A stretch of 64,000 nt of DNA. It comes from Micromonospora sp. WMMD1082 (GTDB lineage: Bacteria > Actinomycetota > Actinomycetes > Mycobacteriales > Micromonosporaceae). Where the stretch lies: positions 2,170,001 to 2,234,000 of the forward strand of contig NZ_JARUBM010000002.1 of assembly GCF_029626175.1 (NCBI RefSeq). The letters are read 5' to 3'. Below, piece after piece: positions 29,218 to 38,370 of the stretch. The translations under genes were made by a program, and so were the position numbers. The number at the start of each line of letters is the position of its first letter. The stretch's first letter is position 1. The notes below the pieces were generated by a model. It saw nothing but the letters and a program-made list of their open reading frames with translations, had not been told where the DNA came from and did not search any database.

Positions 29218-29697
29218 ATGCAGACCTTCCTGCCGTACCCGGACTTCCTGGCCAGCGCCGGGGCACTGGACCAACGCCGGCTGGGCAAGCAGCGGGTGGA
29301 GGCCATCCAGGTGCTACGCGGGCTCACCTGGCCCACGTACGGCTGGCGCAACCACCCGGCGGTGCGGATGTGGGCCGGGTACGAGGAGGCCCTGACCCGG
29401 TACGGGCTGGACGTCTGCGCGGTGTGGTGCGCGGCCGGCCGGGCCGACACCTGTGCGGCGACCCTCGCCGCCGACCTCGCCGCGGCCTGCGGCACCGAGC
29501 GGGTCCGCACCCAGCGGGAACTCGCCACCGCCGGGGAACTGCCACCGTGGCTCGGCCGGACGGATCTGCACCTGAGCCACCGCTCGTCGCTGCTGCGCAA
29601 GGATCCGGCGCACTACCGCCCCATCTTCGGCGACGACGTCCCCGACGACCTGGAGTACGTCTGGCCCGCCTCCGACCGCCCTCGCCGCTGCCTGTGA
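29218..29697 (+). CDS. MSMEG_6728 family protein (pyrimidine-dimer glycosylase-like)
   Basis: A 159-residue protein starting at ATG 29218. The N-terminus MQTFLPYPDF, then ALDQRRLGKQRVEAIQVLRG, and GWRNHPAVRMWAGYEEALTR match the MSMEG_6728 family, which shares the fold of phage T4 endonuclease V-type pyrimidine-dimer DNA glycosylases (PF03013 group). The Arg and Lys cluster DQRRLGKQRVE is the conserved part. C-terminal LHLSHRSSLLRKDPAHYRP is also typical. The actinobacterial members have not been shown to my knowledge to repair DNA, so the role is a family-level inference. The stop codon lies inside the 17-bp tandem repeat that follows. Confidence 0.8.
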   Translation: MQTFLPYPDFLASAGALDQRRLGKQRVEAIQVLRGLTWPTYGWRNHPAVRMWAGYEEALTRYGLDVCAVWCAAGRADTCAATLAADLAAACGTERVRTQRELATAGELPPWLGRTDLHLSHRSSLLRKDPAHYRPIFGDDVPDDLEYVWPASDRPRRCL

Positions 29698-29750
29698 CGA
29701 GGCGCTGCCTGTGACGAGGCGCTGCCTGTGACGTGGCGCTGCCTGTGACG
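29686..29750 (+). repeat. 17-bp tandem repeat, about 3.8 copies
   Basis: The unit CGCTGCCTGTGACGAGG is repeated at 29686, 29703 and 29720, with a partial copy from 29737. One copy varies (GTGG for GAGG). The first copy encodes the last codons and stop of the MSMEG_6728-like protein. Slippage would leave the protein end unchanged as long as the first copy stays. Confidence 0.9.
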
Positions 29751-29802
29751 AACGGACGGGACCTGCCGCGCAACTCGGGCAGACTGAGCGGAGGTCCGGG
29801 AG

Positions 29803-31335
29803 GTGCGGGTGGCGCTGTCGCAGGTGGTTGGTCGGCTCCTCGGCGTACGCCGGCACGAGGTGGACCCGCGCGGCGGTGGCGCCCCCCGGGTGCCGCACCC
29901 GGTCGCCGCGGTGGTCGTCGGCGGCGGCATCGCCGGCATGTCCGCGGCGGTGGTGCTCGCGGAGCGCGGCGTCGAGGTGACGGTGCTGGAGGCCGCGCCG
30001 ACCCTGGGCGGCCGGCTCGCCGCCTGGCCGGAGACTCTCGCCGACGGCAGCCGCCAGGTCAACGAGCACGGCTTCCACGCCTTCTTCCGGCAGTACTACA
30101 ACTGGCGGAACGTCCTGCGCCGGATCGACCCGGCGCTGCGCTTCCTGCGGGCCGTACCGGGCTACCCGGTGCTGAGCGCGCGGTGGCCGACCGAGGAGTT
30201 CGGGCGGCTGCCGCCCGCGCCGCCGGCGAACCTGCTCACGCTGCTGGCCCGCAGCCCCAGCCTGCGGCTACGCGACCTGCGCGGGATGGACCGGGACGCC
30301 GCGCTGCCGCTGCTGGCGTACGACCCGGTGCGCACCTACGCCGAGTTCGACGACACCACCGCCGACGAGCTGCTCACCTCGTTGCGGCTGCCGGACCGGG
30401 CCCGGGCGATGCTCTTCGAGGTCTTCTCCCATTCGTTCTTCAACCACGAGGCGGAGATGTCGGCCGCCGAGATGATCGCCCAGTTCCACTTCTACCTGCT
30501 CGGCAACCCGGAAGGGCTGGCCTTCGACTGCCCCGACGAGGACTACGCCACGGCGATCTGGGCGCCCCTGGCCCGGCACGTCGAGCGGCACGGCGGCCGG
30601 ATCCACACCGGTGCTCCGGTGGCATCGCTGCACCGCGACCCCGACGGCTGGCGGGTGCGGACTCCCGAGCGGACCTTCCGGGCCGGGCACGTCGTGCTCG
30701 CCGTCGACCCGCCGGCCCTCGCCGCGCTGGTCGCGGGCTCCCCGTCGCTGGCCGAGCAGGCCCCGGCGCTGGTGGCGGCGATGCCCGCGTACGGTCGCCC
30801 CGGCCCGCCGTACGCGGTCGCCCGCTACTGGTGCGACGGTGACGTCGACCCCGGGCGGGCGATCTTCAGCGGGGTGTCCCGGCAGTCCACGCTGGACTCG
30901 GTGACGCTGTACCACCGGCTGGAGCACGAGTCCCGCCGCTGGGCCGAGCGCACCGGCGGATCTGTGATCGAGCTGCACGCGTACGCCTGCGAACCGGACG
31001 TGCCGGCCACGGAGCTGGCCGGACGGATGCGCGCCGAGCTGGGCGTGCTCTGGCCGGAGGCGGACCGGCTGCGGGTGCGGGAGCTGCGGGCCCGGGTGGA
31101 GGCGAAGGCGCCGGCCTTCGCGCCGGGCAGCCATGCCGGGCGACCGGGGGTACGCACCGACGCCGACGGGTTGTACCTGGCCGGCGACGGTATCCGCACC
31201 GACTTCCCCAGCGCGTTGATGGAGCGTGCGGCGGCCACCGGGATCCTCGCGGCGAACCACATCCTGCGGGCCGAGGGCGCTACGGCCGAGCCGGTCCACT
31301 CGGTCCGGCCCCGTGGCCTGCTCGCCCGGCACTGA
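29803..31335 (+). CDS. FAD-dependent oxidoreductase, CrtU/isorenieratene synthase-like
   Basis: About 510 residues. After a 34-residue basic lead, the FAD-binding motif VVVGGGIAGMSAAVVLAERG lies near 37-56, followed by GGRLAAWPETLADGSRQVNE. The next stretch, GFHAFFRQYYNWRNVLRRID near 96-115, and FEVFSHSFFNHEAEMSAAE near 205 are specific to the CrtU group, which desaturates and methyl-shifts the beta-ring of carotene to the aromatic phi-ring. The closing GIRTDFPSALMERAAATGIL is the usual C-terminal FAD contact. No other carotenoid gene is nearby, so the true substrate is open; a general phytoene desaturase-like oxidoreductase is the alternative. Start as given is the GTG at 29803 following GGAGGT. 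Confidence 0.75.
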   Translation: MRVALSQVVGRLLGVRRHEVDPRGGGAPRVPHPVAAVVVGGGIAGMSAAVVLAERGVEVTVLEAAPTLGGRLAAWPETLADGSRQVNEHGFHAFFRQYYNWRNVLRRIDPALRFLRAVPGYPVLSARWPTEEFGRLPPAPPANLLTLLARSPSLRLRDLRGMDRDAALPLLAYDPVRTYAEFDDTTADELLTSLRLPDRARAMLFEVFSHSFFNHEAEMSAAEMIAQFHFYLLGNPEGLAFDCPDEDYATAIWAPLARHVERHGGRIHTGAPVASLHRDPDGWRVRTPERTFRAGHVVLAVDPPALAALVAGSPSLAEQAPALVAAMPAYGRPGPPYAVARYWCDGDVDPGRAIFSGVSRQSTLDSVTLYHRLEHESRRWAERTGGSVIELHAYACEPDVPATELAGRMRAELGVLWPEADRLRVRELRARVEAKAPAFAPGSHAGRPGVRTDADGLYLAGDGIRTDFPSALMERAAATGILAANHILRAEGATAEPVHSVRPRGLLARH

Positions 31336-31359
31336 CCGCGCGAGCACAGCGCCGACCGC

Positions 31360-31387
31360 GCGAGCGCGGTGCATGCGTCGCGCTCGC
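31360..31387 (+). terminator. Hairpin terminator between convergent genes
   Basis: GCGAGCGCG (31360-31368) and CGCGCTCGC (31379-31387) form a perfect 9-bp stem with a 10-base loop, 25 bp past the oxidoreductase stop and 20 bp before the end of the convergent ASCH gene. It could serve both. Confidence 0.65.
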
Positions 31388-31406
31388 CACGCCGGGCCGT
31401 GCCGGT

Positions 31407-31826
31407 TCAGCCGTCCCGCACCACGCGGAAGCGCTGGAGGACGGCGAGCGTGTCGTCGTCCACGGTGAAGTCGGGCTCGTCCAGGTAGGCCCGGTACTCC
31501 GGGCCGTGCCAGAACTCCTCGTGCCCGGCGCGCCAGCCGGCGACCGTCTCGAACCCCTCGCCCTCGTCCCGGGCATGGGCCAGGTCGACGTCACCGAGCC
31601 GGACCACCCGCACCTCGGTCAGCTCGATCACCGCCGCCGGCCGGTCGTCGGAGTCCACCACGACCGACCGGTCTCCGACCACCGGCAGCGGCTCACCCTC
31701 GCGCTCGTGCTCGTGCTCGTGCAGCAGACCCGTGGTCGAGGTCTTCGCCCCGGAGAGGATCGCGGCGACGATCTGGTCCCGCAGGGGCCCGGGAAAGGCG
31801 AACTCGACCTTCGGCAGATCCGACAT
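31407..31826 (-). CDS. ASCH domain protein
   Basis: Cytosolic protein of 139 residues. The ASCH fold, a PUA-like RNA-binding beta-barrel, is seen in FAFPGPLRDQIVAAILSGAK (residues 9-28, with the conserved G-K), then VVGDRSVVVDSDDRPAAVIE, and TEVRVVRLGDVDLAHARDEG, ending with GHEEFWHGPEY near 108. ASCH proteins are thought to bind RNA or modified nucleosides; the EcYqfB group hydrolyses N4-acetylcytidine. ATG at 31826 is chosen because the domain begins directly there; the frame runs upstream to 31910 without a convincing start. Single gene, divergent from the GT2 gene with about 160 bp between. Confidence 0.82.
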   Translation of the reverse strand: MSDLPKVEFAFPGPLRDQIVAAILSGAKTSTTGLLHEHEHEREGEPLPVVGDRSVVVDSDDRPAAVIELTEVRVVRLGDVDLAHARDEGEGFETVAGWRAGHEEFWHGPEYRAYLDEPDFTVDDDTLAVLQRFRVVRDG

Positions 31827-31985
31827 GATCCAGAGGCTAGCCCAGCCCGGCGCCGGCCCGGCCCGCCCCACCCGACGACCGCCGCTGTACGCCTGCTCGC
31901 CGCCCGGCATTCACCGGCGGGCCGCCCACGACCCCTAGCGTCACCCTGCGCGCACGTCGTAACCGGCAGCAGTGAGCAGGTGGTC

Positions 31986-32996
31986 ATGCCATCCACACCC
32001 GAGGTCAGCGTGGTCGTTCCCACCTTCGCCCGGCCGGAGTTGGTGACCCGTGCGGTCCGCAGCGCCCTCGCGCAGACCGTGACCGACATCGAGGTCATCG
32101 TCGTGGTCGACGGCCCGGACGAGGCGACCGGCAAGGCCCTCGCCGAGATCGGCGACCCCCGGCTACGGGTGGTGGAGCTGGCCGACCAGGGTGGCGCGCC
32201 CAACGCCCGCAACGTGGGCGTACGCGAGGCGGCTGCCACGTGGACCGCCCTGCTCGATGACGACGACGAGTGGCTGCCGACCAAGCTGGCCGTCCAGCTG
32301 GAACTGGCCGGCCACGCCTCGGTGGACAGCCCGATCATCGCCAGCCGGCTGATCAACAAGACGCCCCGGGCGGAGTTCGTGATGCCCCGCCGGCTGCCGG
32401 AGCCGGGCGAGCCGGTCTGCGAGTACCTCACCCTGCGGCGCGGGCTCTTCCACGGCGACGGTTTCATCCAGACCTCGACCATCATGGCGCCGACCGAGTT
32501 GCTGCGCCGGGTGCCGTTCACCGTCGGCCTGCGTCGGCAGCAGGAACTCGACTGGACCGTACGCGCGACCAGCCAGCCCGACGTCGAGCTGCTCATCGCG
32601 GCCGAGCCGCTCGTGCTGTGGCACCAGGACGAGGACCGGCCACGGATCAGCCTCAGCTCGCCGTGGGAGGCGCAGCTGGAGTGGCTGCGCGGCATCCGGC
32701 CACTGATCACCCCCCGGGCGTACGCGGCGATCACGATGAGCATCATCAGCTCGATGGCCGCGCCGACCCGCAGCTTCCGGGTCTTCCGCCTGCTGCTCAC
32801 CGAGGCGCGCCGGCACGGCCGGCCCGGTGCCGTCGACTACCTGACGTTCCTGCAGATCTGGGTGCTCCCTGCGCACCTGCGTCACCGCGTACGGGACCGG
32901 ATCCTCGGTCGTGGTCGTGGTCGGGCCGGGACCGGCGAGGGCGTCGCCGAGGGGCGGGCCGGGGCGGCGGAGATCGGGGCCGATGTCCGGCGATAG
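31986..32996 (+). CDS. Glycosyltransferase family 2
   Basis: Inverting GT-A glycosyltransferase of 336 residues that uses a nucleotide sugar. SVVVPTFARPELVTRAVRSA at 8-27 and DIEVIVVVDGPDE at 36-48 form the nucleotide-binding half; the metal-binding DxD motif is LLDDDDEW near 91-98. An acceptor-side ED-type motif appears as RQQELDWTVRA near 181. The C-terminus is basic and low-complexity. ATG at 31986 is preceded by AGGTGG. Its last 14 bases overlap the GT4 gene, so the two are probably coupled. Likely adds a sugar to a cell-surface polysaccharide or glycolipid; the acceptor is unknown. Confidence 0.88.
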   Translation: MPSTPEVSVVVPTFARPELVTRAVRSALAQTVTDIEVIVVVDGPDEATGKALAEIGDPRLRVVELADQGGAPNARNVGVREAAATWTALLDDDDEWLPTKLAVQLELAGHASVDSPIIASRLINKTPRAEFVMPRRLPEPGEPVCEYLTLRRGLFHGDGFIQTSTIMAPTELLRRVPFTVGLRRQQELDWTVRATSQPDVELLIAAEPLVLWHQDEDRPRISLSSPWEAQLEWLRGIRPLITPRAYAAITMSIISSMAAPTRSFRVFRLLLTEARRHGRPGAVDYLTFLQIWVLPAHLRHRVRDRILGRGRGRAGTGEGVAEGRAGAAEIGADVRR

Positions 32997-34098
32997 GGTC
33001 GCCGTGATCTGGCGTAGCTGCCTGCTGCCCGGATCGGAGACGTTCATCCGCAACCAGGGCGACGCCCTCTCCACCTGGCGTCCGGTCTACCTCGGCGCCA
33101 TCCGGGTTCCCTCGTCGCTGTCCCGGGACAGTGACGTCGTGGTGTGCCCGGACACGCCCCGTGGCCGCCGCGAGTGGCTGCGACTACGGCTGACCGGCGG
33201 CACCCCCCGGCTGCGCCGCCTGCTGGCCCGGCTGCGCCCCGAGGTGGTGCACGCCCATTTCGGCGGGGACGGCTGGCTGGTCAGCCGCACCGCGACGCAA
33301 CTCGGCATCCCGCTGGTCGTCACCCTGCATGGCCTCGATGTCACTCAGCAGGCGGCGGCACCCGGGCCGCGCGGCGCCCGGCACCGGCGGAACCTGCGCA
33401 CCATGTTCGACCGGGCCGCGCTGATCCTGGCCGTCTCCGGGGCGATCCGGGACCGGGCGGTGGAGCTGGGGGCGGATCCGGCGAAGGTCCGCGTACACCA
33501 CACCGGGGTGCCGGTGCCGCCGGAGCCGGCGGTCGGGCCGAAGCGCTGGGATGTCGTCTTCGTCGGCCGCTTCGTCGAGAAGAAGGGGGTCGAGGATCTC
33601 GTCGAGGCGCTCGGGACGCTGCCGGATCTGCGCCCACGGGTCCTGCTCGTCGGCACCGGGCCGCTACGCGAGCGGGTACGCGCCCGCGCCGCACGGCTCG
33701 GCCTGGACGCCACCTTCCCCGGCGCGCTGCCACCGGCCGAGGTGATGGGACACATCGCCGAGGCGCGGATCCTCGCGGCGCCCTCGCGGACGGCGCCGGA
33801 CGGCGACACCGAAGGGCTGCCCACCACGATCCTGGAGGCGTTCAGCCTCGGCGTGCCGGTCGTCTCGACGTACCACAGCGGCATCCCCGAGGCGGTCACC
33901 CACGAGGCGAACGGCCTGCTCGGCGCGGAGGGGGACCGCGCGGCGCTGGCCGCCAACCTGCGCCGCCTGCTCACCGACGCCCCGCTGCGCGACCGCCTCG
34001 GCCGGGCCGGCCGCCAGCGCGCCGAAACCGACTTCGACCTCCGCCACCAAACCCGCCACCTGGAATCCCTCTACACCGCCCTGTGCACCTCCCGCTGA
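32983..34098 (+). CDS. Glycosyltransferase family 4
   Basis: Retaining GT-B glycosyltransferase of about 371 residues. The N-terminal Rossmann half contains VVHAHFGGDGWLVS near 84 and VVTLHGLDVTQQA near 107. The C-terminal half has VVFVGRFVEKKGVEDLVEAL near 188-207 and the nucleotide-sugar motif APDGDTEGLPTTILEAFSLG near 265-284 (the E-x7-E group 4 motif). Start is ATG at 32983 inside the end of the GT2 gene. Works in the same glycan pathway as its partner by position. A 71-bp palindromic repeat follows and separates it from the convergent methyltransferase gene. Confidence 0.9.
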   Translation: MSGDRVAVIWRSCLLPGSETFIRNQGDALSTWRPVYLGAIRVPSSLSRDSDVVVCPDTPRGRREWLRLRLTGGTPRLRRLLARLRPEVVHAHFGGDGWLVSRTATQLGIPLVVTLHGLDVTQQAAAPGPRGARHRRNLRTMFDRAALILAVSGAIRDRAVELGADPAKVRVHHTGVPVPPEPAVGPKRWDVVFVGRFVEKKGVEDLVEALGTLPDLRPRVLLVGTGPLRERVRARAARLGLDATFPGALPPAEVMGHIAEARILAAPSRTAPDGDTEGLPTTILEAFSLGVPVVSTYHSGIPEAVTHEANGLLGAEGDRAALAANLRRLLTDAPLRDRLGRAGRQRAETDFDLRHQTRHLESLYTALCTSR

Positions 34099-34110
34099 CC
34101 CAGCACACAC

Positions 34111-34181
34111 CGATCATGCAGCTATGGCGTCCGATAGGCGCCCTTTGATGCTGTTCGTGAGGTGCCACAACTGCATGATCG
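34111..34181. repeat. REP-like intergenic palindrome A
   Basis: Arms 34111-34128 and 34164-34181 match at 16 of 18 positions (core CGATCATGCAG and CTGCATGATCG, 11 bp perfect) around a 35-base loop. It lies 13 bp past the GT4 stop and 31 bp before the end of the convergent gene, where it may act as a bidirectional terminator. Confidence 0.75.
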
Positions 34182-34211
34182 ACATGGGCAGGGGTGGTGG
34201 GGGCGGGTGGG

Positions 34212-35822
34212 TTAGTCAGGGGGGCGGAGGCGGTGAAGGGCGGTGCGAGCGGTGCGGGCGCCGGCGAGCAGGAGGCGGGCGGCGCGGGCGGTGGGGGTGC
34301 CGCGTAGCAGCGAGACGATCTGGCGCAGGCGCTTCAGCTCGGCGTCGCGTTCGGTCAGCGTCCGCTCGTACCACCGGTGCAGTGCGCGCGCCTCGGCCAG
34401 CTCGCGGGCCAGCCGGTCCCGGTCCACCAGCAGCTCCCGCCACCCCCCGGCACCGGCGCCGCCGACGTCGTCGGCAAACCCCGCCGGCTGCTGACCGGCC
34501 ATCGTGGCCAGGGTGGCGGCCAGCTCACCGGCCGGCCAGAGGTGGGCCAGCCCGGCATCGACCAGCCGGGACGCCAGCCGCCGCAGCGCCACCGCCGGCT
34601 CCGTCGCGTCGGCGGAACCGGGCCAGGCGCCGGCCCGGGTGAGGACCACCTGATCCGCCGGGACGCCCGCCGCCGCGCCGGACTGCCAGGCGGTGAGCAG
34701 CGCGCGCACCGCGGGCAGGTCCCGCCCCAGCGACGCGGCCACCACCAGATCCTCGACGGTACGCCCCGACGGAACCGCCCCGCCGTCGGCGAACCGCCAG
34801 CCCTCAACCGGGTCACGGCGAACCTCCCGGATCCGGCCGCCCTCGACGAGCACTCCCGCGGCGGTGCCGGCGCCCTGGGCGGTGTGGTCGCCGCTCTCGG
34901 CGGGAGACATCGGCGGGAGTGCGGCCAGCAGGACCCAGCCGGGAGCCAGCTCCAGGCCGGCCCCGTTCCGGATCGCCGCCCCCGCCAGGCGAGCCGGATC
35001 GGCCAGGCAAGCCGGATCAGCCGGGCCGGTCGGATCAGCCGGGTCAGCCGGGTCAGCCAAGCGAGTCGGATCGGTCAGGGTCGGCGGGGCGGGTGCCGTG
35101 GACGATTGGGCGGCGGCCGCCTCGGCGGCCGACAGCGTGGCCTGGAGGAAGCCGGTCAGGTCCGGGTCGGCCAGCAGCTCCGTGCCGAGCAGGGCGGCGG
35201 GCGCGAGGGGCGACGGGAAGGCCGCCCAGGTGCCGTCGATCCGCAGCCCGGCCGCCGCGAGCCGGTCCCGCAGGCGGGCCGGGCCGGCCGGGCGGGTGTC
35301 GTCGTACTCGCCGAGCGCCGCCCAGTCGCCATCGGCGATCGGTGGTGGCAACGCGGACAGCCGGTGCAGCCCGAGGTGGTTCTCGACGCCGAGCAGCAGC
35401 CGCCCGCCCGGCCGCAACACCGAGACGAGCAGATCGAACGCCGCACCCCAGGACAGCTGCGTGCCCTCGACCGAACTGAGCCGGGCCAGCCCGTCCAGGG
35501 CGACCACGGTGTCGTACGGCGGGGTGGTGGCGAGCTTCTCCGGGCCGCCGCAGCACACCCGTACCCCCGGCCGGTCGGCGTACCGCGCGGCCAGCGCCTC
35601 GGCATCCGGCAGTCCCCGGACCAGCACGGTCAGGTCTGCCGGGGGCAGCGCGTCGAGCAGTTCGGGATCGTGCGGCCCCACCACCAGGATGCGGCCGGAC
35701 GCGGCGGACAGCAGCGCCGCCAGTCCCGGCCCACGTACCGGTCCTGGGCCGTGCGCGCCGTCAAGATCCGACCAGGCCAGCATCTCCCCACCGAGCAGTT
35801 GCACCGGCACCGCGTCCCTCAC
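34212..35822 (-). CDS. SAM-dependent methyltransferase-like protein with coiled-coil tail
   Basis: 536 residues. The N-terminal half is a class I methyltransferase fold: GRILVVGPHDPELLDALPP near 43-61 stands for motif I, YDTVVALDGLARL near 103 for motif IV, and VLRPGGRLLLGVENHLGLH near 135-153 is the typical post-motif with the conserved LRPGG-L-L. A low-complexity insert of Asp-Pro repeats lies at about 248-280, then a second folded part. The tail (about 455-530) is a predicted coiled coil with DRDRLARELAEARALHRWYE, like those of glycan-building enzymes. Start is GTG at 35822, overlapping the upstream stop as GTGA. The motif I loop lacks the usual GxGxG, so activity is not certain. Confidence 0.7.
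   Translation of the reverse strand: MRDAVPVQLLGGEMLAWSDLDGAHGPGPVRGPGLAALLSAASGRILVVGPHDPELLDALPPADLTVLVRGLPDAEALAARYADRPGVRVCCGGPEKLATTPPYDTVVALDGLARLSSVEGTQLSWGAAFDLLVSVLRPGGRLLLGVENHLGLHRLSALPPPIADGDWAALGEYDDTRPAGPARLRDRLAAAGLRIDGTWAAFPSPLAPAALLGTELLADPDLTGFLQATLSAAEAAAAQSSTAPAPPTLTDPTRLADPADPADPTGPADPACLADPARLAGAAIRNGAGLELAPGWVLLAALPPMSPAESGDHTAQGAGTAAGVLVEGGRIREVRRDPVEGWRFADGGAVPSGRTVEDLVVAASLGRDLPAVRALLTAWQSGAAAGVPADQVVLTRAGAWPGSADATEPAVALRRLASRLVDAGLAHLWPAGELAATLATMAGQQPAGFADDVGGAGAGGWRELLVDRDRLARELAEARALHRWYERTLTERDAELKRLRQIVSLLRGTPTARAARLLLAGARTARTALHRLRPPD
34984..35079 (-). repeat. Imperfect 15-bp minisatellite inside the methyltransferase gene
   Basis: Units of the type GGATCAGCCGGGTCA recur about six times with variation. 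They keep the frame and encode Ala-Asp-Pro-rich linker (ADPADPADPTGPADP). Length changes by whole units would not break the gene. Confidence 0.8.
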
Positions 35823-36703
35823 CTGCCCACCTCCGTGCCGTGCCGGTCAGCGCTGACGAGCGGCTCGGACCGGCGGAACGAGCCGACGGCCGGCTCGGGC
35901 CAGCGGAACAACCGGCGCAACTCGGCCGGTGGGAGCAGCCGGTCGGCGCCCAGCTCGGACACGGCGGCGTCGCGGGCCACGGCCGGGTCGACCCGCGGGC
36001 CGTGCAGGTGCGCCCACTCCCGACGGATCCGCGGCTGACCACCCCAGATCGGGGCCTCCCCGGCCAGCTGCATCGGATCTCCGTACACGGCCGGTTCGCA
36101 GCCGGCCAGGATGCCGTAGAAGACCGCGCTGCAGAGCCGGTTCGAGGCGACCCGCCGGTGACCGCGCAGCTCGGCCAGCTGCCGATGCAGGAACCCCGGG
36201 TCGAGGTCGCTCCACCGGCCACCCCGGTAGCCGTGGCAGACGACCCGGAAGCCGGCCCGTTCGTAGTGCCGCCGTACCCGCGTCGACCGGTACTCCTGCC
36301 AGTAGAGGCAGACCGTCACCGGTCCCGACTCCACGGCCCGGATCTCGTCCATCAGCCGGCCGTGGTCGCCGACCACCCGCTGACCCTCCCAGCCGTGGAA
36401 CGGGTACCAGATGGTGCCCTCCCGCCGCTGCGGGCCCGCCGGCTCCAGGGCCAGCAGGTACGCCCACGGGGAGCCGACCACGTACGTCTGCCGGTGCCCG
36501 AGCGACCAGGCCCGCCGCCGGGTCCGCTCGGACCAGAGGAGCAGCGGTACCCCCGGCACGAACTCGTGGTCGGGTGCCATGCCGTCGCCGATGTTCCAGC
36601 CGTGCTGGAGGTAGCCGTGGATGCGCGGTGGATCCCGGTCGTCGAGCCCGCAGTAGCGGGCCAGCACGTGGGAGTGCCCGTAGTAGTGGTTGGCGTGGTG
36701 CAC
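35819..36703 (-). CDS. Conserved hypothetical protein of the glycan block
   Basis: About 294 residues, family not recognised. It starts HHANHYYGHSHVLARYCGLD, then RIHGYLQHGWNIGDGM near 30 and VVGSPWAYLLALEPAG near 75; WYPFHGWEGQRVVG near 97 and VTVCLYWQEYRSTRVRRHYE near 130 follow; later RVASNRLCSAVFYGILAG near 182. The alternation of short hydrophobic strands with His, Trp and Tyr clusters, and the late SNR...FYGILAG element, resemble GT-B-like capsule enzymes, but no named motif is certain. No membrane helix. GTG at 36703 is the likely start; 36775 is the longest. Coupled by a 4-bp overlap to the methyltransferase gene, so both should act on the same glycan. Confidence 0.65.
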   Translation of the reverse strand: MHHANHYYGHSHVLARYCGLDDRDPPRIHGYLQHGWNIGDGMAPDHEFVPGVPLLLWSERTRRRAWSLGHRQTYVVGSPWAYLLALEPAGPQRREGTIWYPFHGWEGQRVVGDHGRLMDEIRAVESGPVTVCLYWQEYRSTRVRRHYERAGFRVVCHGYRGGRWSDLDPGFLHRQLAELRGHRRVASNRLCSAVFYGILAGCEPAVYGDPMQLAGEAPIWGGQPRIRREWAHLHGPRVDPAVARDAAVSELGADRLLPPAELRRLFRWPEPAVGSFRRSEPLVSADRHGTEVGR

Positions 36704-36816
36704 GGTGGCGGGCGTCCCTGGTCGTGGTGACGGGTGGAGGCGGAGCCTAACGGGCCCGCCTGAACACCCGGCCACGCGAAGATGTCGACCCGGTGCGCCG
36801 GGTGTGATGCGAATGG

Positions 36817-36890
36817 AGCCCCCGGCCGGGATCGAACCGGCGACATCCCGCTTACAAGGCGGGTGCTCTGGCCAGCTGAGCTACAGGGGC
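36817..36890 (-). tRNA. tRNA-Thr (TGT anticodon)
   Basis: The minus strand folds as a full cloverleaf. The acceptor stem GCCCCTG pairs with CGGGGGC, the D arm is GCTC/GAGC, the anticodon stem CCCGC/GCGGG holds the loop CTTGTAA with anticodon TGT, and the T arm is GCCGG-TTCGATC-CCGGC. The discriminator base is T. CCA is not encoded. It reads ACA codons for threonine. Confidence 0.96.
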
Positions 36891-37056
36891 GCTGTGTCGT
36901 CGCCAGCATAGCGACCGGCGTCCGGTTTTCCTGCTCGGCAGGCCTCCCGAGCATGGGAAACGTCAACATCCCGACGCGTGGGCGTCGATTCGTGTCCGAC
37001 CATGCCCGAGTGACCGGAATGCGAATGCTGCGGAACCGATCAAAGACCGGCGAACC

Positions 37057-37085
37057 TTGGCATCACGGCGAAAGCCGTTTACCGT
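37057..37085 (+). promoter_or_regulatory. Candidate promoter of the MsiK-like gene
   Basis: TTGGCA (37057-37062) and TACCGT (37080-37085) are spaced by 17 bp, about 125 bp ahead of the ATG at 37211. The 36891-37210 stretch is otherwise empty of genes. The short inverted repeat CGGCGAAAGCCG sits in the spacer. Constitutive or lightly regulated expression would fit. Confidence 0.45.
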
Positions 37086-37210
37086 GCAGTGACACGAACG
37101 ACACGGGCTCGCCCCGCGCCGGTCGTGGCGCCGGTACGGGCATCCGTGCCGGTCGCTCCTTCACTCGGATCGTCCGGCACGTTCCTGCCGGTGAAAGGAA
37201 GCGTCCCCTC

Positions 37211-38302
<1,092 letters not shown>

Positions 38303-38314
38303 CGTAGCGACCAC

Positions 38315-38349
38315 GAAGGGGCGGCCCGCCGGTGGCGGGCCGCCCCTTC
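38315..38349 (+). terminator. Strong terminator after msiK
   Basis: A 15-bp perfect stem (38315-38329 with 38335-38349) closes a 5-base loop, 12 bp past the stop. It lies between convergent genes and should stop both transcripts. Confidence 0.9.
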
Positions 38350-38370
38350 CGCGTACTCTCCTGAGGGCTC

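Noticed and set aside
27261..29714. Plus-strand open frame of 817 codons
   Set aside because: Antisense to the RCK-type protein and then out of frame over the MSMEG_6728-like gene; the text is His/Pro/Gln-rich shadow.
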